From: a bacterium
GTDB lineage: Bacteria; Zhuqueibacterota; Zhuqueibacteria; Residuimicrobiales; Krinioviventaceae
DNA length: 5,277 nucleotides
Assembly: GCA_024278645.1 (NCBI GenBank)
Contig: JAJRST010000581.1
Coordinates: forward strand, 1-5,277
Reading direction: 5' to 3'
Shown: positions 1 through 5,277 of the stretch, piece by piece
Numbering within the stretch: the stretch's first letter is position 1
Layout of the letters: each line of letters begins with the position of its first letter
The notes under the pieces: generated by a model
Databases searched by the model: none
Told to the model about the DNA's origin: nothing
The model's input: only the letters and a program-made list of their open reading frames with translations
Made by a program: the position numbers and the translations under genes

Positions 1-117
1 CTCGGGAAAAGCGCCCTTAATTCCTAAAAAATCAGGAGCAGACAAAACACGATATTGAATTTTTGGTTTTTTAAATTTCGGCGCTGCTTTTAAAACAGAT
101 TCTTCTGCCGATAGCAT
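1..117 (-). CDS. Partial unrecognised ORF, N-terminus only, runs off the left edge
   Basis: On the minus strand an ATG at 117-115 opens a frame of 39 codons with no stop before the window edge. The product begins MLSAEESVLKAAPKFKKPKI and is lysine-rich, with no signal peptide or membrane segment. I do not recognise the family. An in-frame TAA lies ten codons upstream of this ATG, so the protein cannot start much earlier. No Shine-Dalgarno site precedes the ATG. If it is a gene, it is transcribed divergently from the ceramidase-like gene. It could equally be a chance frame or a decayed fragment, because only 117 bases are visible. Confidence 0.35.
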   Translation of the reverse strand, partial: MLSAEESVLKAAPKFKKPKIQYRVLSAPDFLGIKGAFPE

Positions 118-371
118 GTTCGCTGAGCTAATAAAGCAATCTTTTTTTTAATTAAAAATCAAGATGTATTTAACCGAATAGATACGGTTTCATCGTGCTG
201 TCTGTTCAAAGTCTTTAAACAGGCGGAGTAATGCCACTGCGTCATCTTGGCGTATAAGTTATTCAGGATAGAAAAATAAAGACATCAAACCGGGGGCAAA
301 TTTTCTCATTGAATATTTTCCATGTATTGATTACGTTGTCCTGAGATGCAATGAAAGCAAAAGGATTAAAA
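118..371. other. AT-rich non-coding region upstream of the ceramidase-like gene
   Basis: No convincing gene is present here. It probably holds divergent promoters for the minus-strand frame on the left and the ceramidase-like gene on the right. A poor sigma70-like pair (TTGGCG at 247-252, TAGAAA at 269-274, spacing 16) can be seen, but I would not rely on it. There is no copy of the operator found upstream of perR and dps, and no clear hairpin terminator. Confidence 0.4.
359..365 (+). promoter_or_regulatory. Shine-Dalgarno site that decides the ceramidase-like start
   Basis: AAAAGGA lies 6 bases before the ATG at 372. The upstream in-frame ATG at 351 has no comparable site, and using it would place this motif inside the coding sequence. 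This favours the start at 372, which also gives the protein a typical K-rich signal-anchor N-terminus (MLKKIVKVF). Confidence 0.55.
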
Positions 372-1730
372 ATGCTCAAAAAGATTGTAAAGGTTTTTCT
401 GGTCATTGTTGCGACGCTGCTGGCGCTGGTTGTCATCCTGCTCGCCGTTTCCCTGCGTCCCGTGGATTCCAAACCTTTCCGTGAAACAAATTATTATAAA
501 AACACCTCCTCGAGAATAAAAGAGGCGCTGTCGTCAAAGCCGCAACCCATGCCGGCGCGGCTTTTCGCCGGCGTCGGCAAAGCGGGATTGACGCCGCCGG
601 TGGGCGTTCCCCTGGCCGGCTATGGCGCTCGCAAAGGCGCGCCCTCCACGGGCGTGCACGACAGCCTGTTTGTGCGCGTGCTGGCGTTGCAAAGCGGCGA
701 TGAGGACGCCTACATTATCGGCTATGACGCCTTGGTGCTGCATCCGCCCGTTGCCCGGCTTTTGGAGAAAAAAATTACCGAGCAACTTTCTCTCGACCCG
801 GATAAGTTTTTATATACGGCAACGCACACTCACTCCGGCCCCGGCGGTTGGGGACAAAACTGGTTCGAGGAGCAGTTCGCCGGTCCGCCCGATTCCGTGG
901 TCGTCGCCGTTTTTGTTGACAGCAGCATTGCCGCCATACGACGCGCCGTCGACGATCGACAGCCGGCATCTTACACCGTCGGCGCCGTGCAGGCGCCGCG
1001 CTTCATTCGCAACCGCCTGGTCGGCGACAAGGGACGGGTCGACGCGGAACTTATTTACGCCCTGTTTCAGCGCCGTGAAAAATCTGTCGGAGTCTTTGCC
1101 ACCTATTCGGCGCATGCCACGGTATTGTCGTCGCACAACATGGAAATGAGCGGCGACTATCCCGGCTATTTTGAACGCAAAATAGAATCCGAGCTGGGCG
1201 GCGAGGCCATTTTCGCCGCCGCCGGTTTGGGCAGTCATAGCTACAGGGGAGAGGGCGAAAGCTTTGACAAAGCCGCTTTTGTCGGCGAGGGCCTGGCCGA
1301 CAGCCTGCTGGCGCACCGGCGCGACGGCAAGTTTCGTTCACAAGCCTCGCTGCGGACTTTTCGCATCCCGGTCGACCTGGCGCGGATGCAGGTGCGGTTG
1401 ACGCAAAAGATCTGCCTGGCGCCCTGGCTGGCTAAAAAACTGATACGTCCGTACGATTCCTATTTGCAGGTCATCGCGCTCGATGACTTTGTGGTCATCG
1501 GCAGCACCGGCGAGTTCAGCGGCGAACTGGCGCTGGATGTCAAGGCCGAGGCGGAAAAGCTCGGCAAAAAAGTCACCGTCGCCAGCTTTAACGGCTGCTA
1601 CATCGGCTACCTGACGCCGTCGCAATATTACAGTATGCCGGAATATGAGACAAAGCTGATGTCCTGGTTCGGTCCCTATACCGGGGATTACCTGGCCGAT
1701 TTGATGAAGCAGATCATTCGATATCTGTAG
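372..1730 (+). CDS. Membrane-anchored neutral/alkaline ceramidase-like hydrolase (N-terminal catalytic domain family)
   Basis: Residue numbers count from the ATG at 372 (452 aa); an ATG at 351 would add 7 residues. Residues about 4-27 form an uncleaved-looking signal anchor, so the catalytic part should lie outside the cytoplasm. Family marks in order are AGVGKAGLTPP near 66, ATHTHSGPGG with H152 and H154, YSAHAT with H248 followed by SGDYPG, STGEFSGE with E381, and NGCYIGYLTP with Y413. By memory of the Pseudomonas neutral ceramidase, these supply the zinc ligands (two His, one Glu, one Tyr). Neutral ceramidases hydrolyse the N-acyl bond of ceramide. This protein has only the catalytic domain and lacks the C-terminal Ig-like domain of full-length enzymes (about 650 aa or more). 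The loop expected to hold the nucleophile reads AGLGSHSYRG, with S288 the best candidate, instead of the usual GD/N-x-SPN form. The substrate may therefore not be ceramide. The gene ends with TAG, and a PHP membrane protein follows 160 bases later on the same strand. Confidence 0.85.
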   Translation: MLKKIVKVFLVIVATLLALVVILLAVSLRPVDSKPFRETNYYKNTSSRIKEALSSKPQPMPARLFAGVGKAGLTPPVGVPLAGYGARKGAPSTGVHDSLFVRVLALQSGDEDAYIIGYDALVLHPPVARLLEKKITEQLSLDPDKFLYTATHTHSGPGGWGQNWFEEQFAGPPDSVVVAVFVDSSIAAIRRAVDDRQPASYTVGAVQAPRFIRNRLVGDKGRVDAELIYALFQRREKSVGVFATYSAHATVLSSHNMEMSGDYPGYFERKIESELGGEAIFAAAGLGSHSYRGEGESFDKAAFVGEGLADSLLAHRRDGKFRSQASLRTFRIPVDLARMQVRLTQKICLAPWLAKKLIRPYDSYLQVIALDDFVVIGSTGEFSGELALDVKAEAEKLGKKVTVASFNGCYIGYLTPSQYYSMPEYETKLMSWFGPYTGDYLADLMKQIIRYL

Positions 1731-1767
1731 ATTATTGCGGTTCGTTAAAATCAGCAACAACAAAAAC

Positions 1768-1792
1768 CGCGAATGTCGCGAATGTCGCGAAT
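1768..1792. repeat. 9-bp tandem repeat, about 2.8 copies, with a degenerate inverted arm downstream
   Basis: The unit CGCGAATGT occurs at 1768-1776 and 1777-1785, and a third partial copy CGCGAAT ends at 1792. CCGCGAAT at 1767-1774 can pair with ATTCGTGG at 1816-1823, an 8-bp stem in RNA if one G-U pair is allowed, with a 41-base loop. The layout resembles the short dispersed intergenic repeats seen in many environmental bacterial genomes, but that comparison is from memory. It lies between the two hydrolase genes, and no intrinsic terminator is evident here. Confidence 0.6.
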
Positions 1793-1890
1793 TGACATCT
1801 TGATTCATTGCGGCTATTCGTGGGCTTTCTATTTTAATCCGTATTTAATTAGCAGTCCAATTTTAAATTTAAAAATGAAAACGATCCATT

Positions 1891-3381
1891 ATGAAACGTC
1901 GCACCCTTCTCATTCTCCTGGCAGCCCTGGTCGTCATTCCGGCGCTGTTTTTTCCCTATCACGTTCACATTGAAAATGTACTCACCGGTCAGCCCGCGGA
2001 GCAATTCGGCGTCCGCATCTCGCCCTGGCGGGTTGTGCTCGAGCCGCTCGTCGGCCCCATGCTTTTCGCGCAGCGCGGCGACCAGCCGATGGTTGAAATG
2101 GCCGTGGCCTTGTTATGGCTGTTGGCCGGCATTTTGACGTTGGGCGTCCTAAATATGTGGCGGCAAAAAAACGGCCTGGCCTCCGCCCTGGGGCGCGGCG
2201 TTCTCCAATGGCTGGGCCGGGCGCCGATCGTCGTCATCCTGTGGCTGGCGCTGCTGACGATCATCATTTTCACGCCGCTGCCCAATAACCGCATCGCCAA
2301 CAATGACGCCGACGCCCTGCTGCTGAACACGCACAGCCACACGGAATGGAGCCACGACGGTCTCGTCTACCAGCAAGAATTGATGCGCTGGCACAAGCGC
2401 AACGGCTTTGACGCTTTTTTCATCACCGATCATAACAATCATGGCAAAACACTGGCATTCGTCGAGCGGCAGAAGAACGGCGAGATTGCTGACCATCCTC
2501 TCGTGCTTTGCGGCGAAGAATTTTCCGGCAGCAATCATATCACGCTGCTCGGGTTGCAGCGGGATTTCAACACCAGGGGGCTGCCCGACTCGGCGGTCAT
2601 CGACTCGGCGCAGGCCAACGGCGGCGTCGCCATCGTCGCGCACTGGTTCGCCGATGAGCACAAGAGCATTCAGCATTACATTGACATCGGCGCCGATGGA
2701 TTCGAGATCATCAACCAGGGGGAGGGGCTGCAATACGATCGCCGGATATTCGACGACATTGTGCGCCATTGCCGCGACAACGGCCTGCTGATGACGGCGG
2801 CATGCGACTATCACGGTTACGGCAGCACCGCGCTCGCCTGGAACGCCCTGTCCATTCCGGGCCACAAGAGGATGACCACGGAAGAAAAGCGCCGGGCGAT
2901 CATGACCGTGCTGCGTCATCATCAACAGGACAAGATCAAGGTGCTTATGTACCGGGACCGGCCGTTATTGCCGCGGCGGCTGGCGGCGTGGAGTTCGCTT
3001 TATAACACGATCAACTACTTTCGCAGCCTCGGCATGTGGCAGGTCGTCTCCTGGTTGCTGTGGCTCGTCGTCTTTTATGTCATCGTTCGGCTTGATATGA
3101 TGAGAAAATGGTTGGTATGCCTGCAAAAGGCGCCGGTTCGCTTTTTGGGCGTCGCCGGGGCGGCCGCATCCCTGCTTGTTCTCGGCAAGGGTCTGCACCT
3201 TTTGTCCAAAGCGCCGCATGTACAGGGCTACAACGATATTTATGTGGAATACGGCGATCTGTTTCTGCGCATCGGCGTCATTTTTTTCCTGTACTCGCTG
3301 CTGTTTGCGGCGTGGCCTGTCTTGAAAAATCGATGGGGTGAAAGGCGCGCGGAAAAACGGGCTCGGCGTACGGATTCCTGA
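1891..3381 (+). CDS. Six-helix membrane protein with a complete PHP metallo-phosphoesterase domain
   Basis: The protein is 496 aa. Hydrophobic segments lie at about 5-21, 68-88, 111-130, 382-401, 417-436 and 458-478. Between the third and fourth, residues about 140-345 form a PHP domain: NTHSH (H148, H150), H155-D156-G, ITDHNN (D180, H181), GEEFSG (E209, E210), NHITLLG (H216), VAHW (H251) and CDYHG (D306, H308). This is the full set of metal ligands expected of an active PHP enzyme, a family that hydrolyses phosphoesters with a multi-metal centre. No polymerase or histidinol-phosphatase domain is attached, and the substrate is unknown. Positive charges cluster at the N-terminus, in the loop between helices 2 and 3, in the loop between helices 4 and 5, and at the Arg/Lys-rich C-terminus. 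That puts those parts in the cytoplasm and the PHP domain outside. No good Shine-Dalgarno site precedes the ATG, so the start is chosen because the frame begins with KRR plus a helix. It ends with TGA. Confidence 0.85.
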   Translation: MKRRTLLILLAALVVIPALFFPYHVHIENVLTGQPAEQFGVRISPWRVVLEPLVGPMLFAQRGDQPMVEMAVALLWLLAGILTLGVLNMWRQKNGLASALGRGVLQWLGRAPIVVILWLALLTIIIFTPLPNNRIANNDADALLLNTHSHTEWSHDGLVYQQELMRWHKRNGFDAFFITDHNNHGKTLAFVERQKNGEIADHPLVLCGEEFSGSNHITLLGLQRDFNTRGLPDSAVIDSAQANGGVAIVAHWFADEHKSIQHYIDIGADGFEIINQGEGLQYDRRIFDDIVRHCRDNGLLMTAACDYHGYGSTALAWNALSIPGHKRMTTEEKRRAIMTVLRHHQQDKIKVLMYRDRPLLPRRLAAWSSLYNTINYFRSLGMWQVVSWLLWLVVFYVIVRLDMMRKWLVCLQKAPVRFLGVAGAAASLLVLGKGLHLLSKAPHVQGYNDIYVEYGDLFLRIGVIFFLYSLLFAAWPVLKNRWGERRAEKRARRTDS

Positions 3382-3453
3382 CGACGCCTTTTCAACCGGT
3401 AAAATTTTTTTAAATATTTTTGAAGAATTTTTATCATTTTCGGAATAATTTTA

Positions 3454-3482
3454 TTGACATTTCGGTTTTACAATTGTACATT
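3454..3482 (+). promoter_or_regulatory. Near-consensus sigma70 promoter of perR
   Basis: A perfect -35 TTGACA (3454-3459) is followed 17 bases later by a -10-like TACATT (3477-3482). Transcription would begin near 3489, leaving a leader of only about 20 bases and no Shine-Dalgarno site before the ATG at 3511. The -10 end touches the operator at 3482-3500, the expected arrangement for an autorepressed gene. The in-frame TTG at 3454 is part of the -35 box and is not a credible translation start. Confidence 0.7.
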
Positions 3483-3500
3483 AATCAATAATAATTATCA
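3482..3500 (+). promoter_or_regulatory. Putative PerR operator, copy 1 (perR autoregulation)
   Basis: TAATCAATAATAATTATCA recurs upstream of dps with a single base change. Its last 15 bases match the Bacillus PerR box TTATAATNATTATAA (from memory) at 11 of the 14 defined positions, including the symmetric core AATAATT. It sits over the expected transcription start of the perR promoter, so binding there should block transcription. Confidence 0.7.
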
Positions 3501-3510
3501 TATAATAAAT

Positions 3511-3981
3511 ATGATTAAAATGGATGCTGAAAAACAAAAACAACTTTTCGATAGCTTTATAAAAAAATGCCGCGAATATCGCTTGAGCCTCACGCCGCAA
3601 CGCATCGCTATTTATAAGGCATTGATTGCGGATGATTCTCATCCCAGTCCGGAAAAAATCTATAAAAAAATAAAACCGGACTTTCCGACGATATCCCTGG
3701 CCACGGTCTATAAAACCCTGTAAACGTTCGAAAAAAACGGCATTATCTCGGTGGTCACGCCCATTCACAACACCGTGCGCTATGATGCGATGCGGGAGCA
3801 CCATCATCACGTCGTATGCATAACGTGTAAAAAAATTATGGATATAGAGAGCGAGGAGCTGGATGCTATAAAGATTCCGGATATTATTGCAAAACAAAAC
3901 CGCTTTATCGACTTTAGCGTGCATTTCAGCGTCATCTGTTCCGAATGCCTGGAAAAAGCCAAACAGAAAGTCGGCGTATGA
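3511..3981 (+). pseudogene. perR: PerR-type Fur-family peroxide-responsive repressor, interrupted by an in-frame TAA at codon 71
   Basis: Read through the stop, the frame gives 156 codons, normal for this family. Residues 1-70 form the winged-helix part with the recognition helix SLATVYKTL. TAA at 3721-3723 then falls where relatives usually have E, Q or K (KTL-x-TFEKNGII). The frame continues with all family features. The regulatory metal ligands H44, D92, H98, H100 and D111 match B. subtilis PerR H37, D85, H91, H93 and D104, all offset by exactly 7. The structural zinc cysteines are C103, C106, C143 and C146, with the same offset. The Asp at 92, rather than Glu, points to PerR and not Fur. 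The constant offset excludes an indel, so this is one nonsense codon. A 70-residue product would lack the wing, the metal sites and the dimerization domain. The start could also be the ATG at 3520; neither has a Shine-Dalgarno site. dps and katA follow, with a matching operator. Identity is strong; whether the gene is dead, read through or mis-sequenced is open. Confidence 0.85.
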
Positions 3982-4009
3982 GCGGCAAATATTTTTTTAT
4001 TTTTACCAA

Positions 4010-4028
4010 TAATCAATAAAAATTATCA
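4010..4028 (+). promoter_or_regulatory. Putative PerR operator, copy 2 (upstream of dps-katA)
   Basis: TAATCAATAAAAATTATCA is identical to the perR-upstream copy at 18 of 19 positions. Its last 15 bases match the Bacillus PerR box at 10 of 14 defined positions. It begins 66 bases before the dps ATG in otherwise featureless AT-rich DNA. I could not identify a confident -35/-10 pair for dps here, so its exact position relative to the promoter is unknown. Confidence 0.65.
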
Positions 4029-4062
4029 CCTAATTATTTTCATTATTTAATTTATCAAAATG

Positions 4063-4068
4063 AAAGGA
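4063..4068 (+). promoter_or_regulatory. Shine-Dalgarno site of dps
   Basis: AAAGGA lies 7 bases before the dps ATG at 4076 and fixes this start over two very short upstream ATG frames, at 4060 and 4068, which both stop within four codons. Confidence 0.6.
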
Positions 4069-4075
4069 TGACAAA

Positions 4076-4513
4076 ATGAATGAATCAATAATTCAAAAAC
4101 TGAATCAAAACCTTGCCGATTTGCACATTCTGTACGTAAAGCTGCACAACTATCACTGGAATATTCAAGGACCGCAATTCGTTACGATCCACAAAACCAC
4201 GGAAGAATTCTACGAGCGCGTCGCAGAGCTTTACGATGAGATTGCGGAAAGGATCCTGCAACTTGGCGACAAGCCTTTGGCGACGGTGAAAGGCTATATT
4301 GAAAATGCGCAACTCAAGGAGTAGCAACAGCAAACCTTTACCGCGCACGAAGTCATCAACGGTCTTATTCATGACTTTGCTCACTTACGAGGCGAGTATA
4401 ACGCCATTCTGGAACTGGCCGAAAACCGCGGCGATGTGGCCACGGCCAACCTGGCTTCCGATCAAATCCAGTGGCTTGAAAAGTCTGTCTGGCTGCTAAA
4501 GTCCAGCCTGTAA
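4076..4513 (+). pseudogene. dps: Dps-family mini-ferritin, interrupted by an in-frame TAG at codon 83
   Basis: Dps proteins are 12-subunit cages that oxidise Fe(II) with H2O2 and store the iron, protecting DNA from hydroxyl radicals. Read through the stop, the frame gives 145 residues, normal for the family. The first half has KLHNYHWNIQGPQF, then H27, H39, E43, D54 and E58, which line up with the inter-subunit ferroxidase ligands of E. coli Dps (H51, H63, D67, D78, E82). TAG at 4322-4324 falls between QLKE and QQQTFTA, just before the third long helix. The rest (HEVINGLIHDFAHL to WLEKSVWLLKSSL) is a normal Dps C-terminus ending in TAA. A product of 82 residues would lack half the four-helix bundle and should not form a cage. 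No frameshift is present, so it is one substitution, or CAG to TAG within a Gln run. katA begins 39 bases downstream and probably shares the transcript. Confidence 0.85.
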
Positions 4514-4540
4514 ATATTAAATTTGGCTGCGCAATAACAA

Positions 4541-4546
4541 GAGGAG
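4541..4546 (+). promoter_or_regulatory. Strong Shine-Dalgarno site of katA
   Basis: GAGGAG lies 6 bases before the katA ATG at 4553. It is the best ribosome binding site in the window, and it shows that katA can be translated independently of an early stop in dps on the same message. Confidence 0.8.
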
Positions 4547-4552
4547 AAAAAA

Positions 4553-5277
4553 ATGCAGGACAAAAAAAAATTGACCACCAGCACAGGCGCTCCGGTGCCT
4601 GATAATCAAAACGTACTGACTGCCGGGCCGCGAGGCCCGCAGTTGCTGCAAGATGTCTGGTTCCTGGAAAAGCTCGCCCACTTTGATCGTGAAGTCATAC
4701 CGGAGAGGCGCATGCATGCAAAAGGGTCCGGAGCTTATGGAACCTTCACCGTCACTGACGACATCACCCGCTACACCAGGGCAAAGATATTTTCCGAGGT
4801 TGGGAAAAAGACCGATCTTTTTGTACGCTTTTCAACCGTGGCGGGTGAACGCGGGGCGGCGGATGCGGAGCGCGACATCCGGGGGTTTGCCGTTAAATTT
4901 TATACCGAGGAAGGAAACTGGGACCTGGTGGGCAACAACACGCCCGTCTTTTTCCTGCGCGATCCGTTAAAGTTCCCCGACCTCAACCACGCTGTAAAAC
5001 GGGATCCGCGCACAAACATGCGCAGCGCCCGCAACAATTGGGACTTTTGGACCTTGCTGCCCGAGGCGCTGCACCAGGTCACCATAACCATGAGCGATCG
5101 CGGTATTCCCTATTCCTATCGTCACATGCACGGCTTTGGCAGCCACACCTTTAGCCTCATCAACGACAAGAACGAGCGCTTTTGGGTAAAATTTCACTTT
5201 CATACGCAGCAGGGCATCAAGAACCTGACCGACGCCGAAGCCGAGGCCATCATTGCCAAGGATCGGGAGAGTCACCA
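4553..5277 (+). CDS. katA: Monofunctional heme catalase, N-terminal half, runs off the right edge
   Basis: Catalase converts H2O2 to water and oxygen in the cytoplasm. 241 complete codons are visible with no stop, about half of a small-subunit catalase of roughly 480-500 aa. Family marks in order are TTSTGAPVPDNQN near the N-terminus, the active-site block ERRMHAKGSGAYG with catalytic H55, VRFSTVAGERGAADAERD, the block GNWDLVGNNTPVFFLRD with distal N128, WDFWTLLPEALHQVT, and SDRGIPYSYRHMHGFGSHTF. The first half resembles the small-subunit KatA clade. The heme-ligating tyrosine lies beyond the window, so integrity of the whole gene cannot be judged. There is no signal peptide. The 39-base gap after dps and the lack of an operator in that gap suggest dps-katA cotranscription from the operator-controlled promoter upstream of dps. 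Confidence 0.95.
   Translation, partial: MQDKKKLTTSTGAPVPDNQNVLTAGPRGPQLLQDVWFLEKLAHFDREVIPERRMHAKGSGAYGTFTVTDDITRYTRAKIFSEVGKKTDLFVRFSTVAGERGAADAERDIRGFAVKFYTEEGNWDLVGNNTPVFFLRDPLKFPDLNHAVKRDPRTNMRSARNNWDFWTLLPEALHQVTITMSDRGIPYSYRHMHGFGSHTFSLINDKNERFWVKFHFHTQQGIKNLTDAEAEAIIAKDRESH

Noticed and set aside
810..1316. 168-codon minus-strand open frame opposite the ceramidase-like gene
   Set aside because: It is antisense to a well-supported gene and its product shows no family motif.
2149..2925. 258-codon minus-strand open frame opposite the PHP gene
   Set aside because: It is antisense to a gene with clear PHP motifs, its product has no recognisable domain, and long antisense frames are expected in GC-rich coding DNA.
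3454..3510. Extended perR start at the TTG codon at 3454
   Set aside because: The TTG is part of the -35 TTGACA, and the added residues (MTFRFYNCTLINNN) have no counterpart in PerR proteins.
3751..3981. A separate gene starting after the perR stop at GTG 3751
   Set aside because: It has no ribosome site, and the product would be a Fur C-terminal domain without DNA-binding part. It reads far better as the interrupted second half of perR.
3982..4009. Intrinsic terminator after perR suggested by T-rich stretches
   Set aside because: The T runs are not preceded by a GC-rich hairpin; the whole spacer is AT-rich.
4514..4552. Operator or promoter for katA alone
   Set aside because: The 39-base gap contains only the ribosome binding site and no copy of the 19-bp operator, so cotranscription with dps is more likely.
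4653..4970. 105-codon plus-strand open frame inside katA
   Set aside because: It is in the wrong frame. The overlapping frame from 4553 encodes unmistakable catalase motifs and has a strong ribosome binding site.
1..5277. CRISPR array, tRNA, rRNA or insertion sequence
   Set aside because: I saw no regularly spaced repeats, tRNA cloverleaf, rRNA-like conserved segment, transposase motif or terminal inverted repeats.

Overview
The window holds two unrelated gene groups on the + strand. The first is a pair of envelope hydrolases (372-3381). The second is a peroxide-defence cluster (about 3454-5277) in the order perR, dps, katA. The genes are moderately GC-rich and the intergenic DNA is strongly AT-rich. 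The standard bacterial code and sigma70-type signals fit, and some genes have good Shine-Dalgarno sites while others have none. I suspect an environmental bacterium of the Calditrichota/KSB1/Ignavibacteriota or Bacteroidota neighbourhood, but that rests on overall impression and is weak.

Layout: 1-117 is the start of an unrecognised minus-strand reading frame that leaves the window. 118-371 is AT-rich non-coding DNA. 372-1730 encodes a membrane-anchored protein of the neutral-ceramidase N-terminal domain family. 1731-1890 is intergenic and carries a 9-bp tandem repeat. 1891-3381 encodes a six-helix membrane protein with a complete PHP metal-phosphoesterase domain, which the charge pattern places outside the cytoplasm. 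3382-3510 is AT-rich and contains a near-consensus promoter and operator. 3511-3981 is a perR homologue and 4076-4513 a dps homologue, each broken by one in-frame stop codon. 4553 to the window end is the first half of a heme catalase, intact as far as it can be seen.

The peroxide cluster looks like a classic PerR regulon: sensor-repressor, iron-sequestering mini-ferritin and catalase. A 19-bp operator (18 of 19 bases identical) lies before perR and again before dps-katA. All five PerR metal ligands and all four structural cysteines can be read on either side of the perR stop. The dps ferroxidase residues are also intact. The main observation is therefore that two neighbouring, otherwise well-preserved genes each carry a single nonsense codon (TAA in perR, TAG in dps) with no frameshift. 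Recent decay of the locus, sequence error and stop-codon readthrough are all possible. If perR is truly inactive, the catalase should be derepressed.
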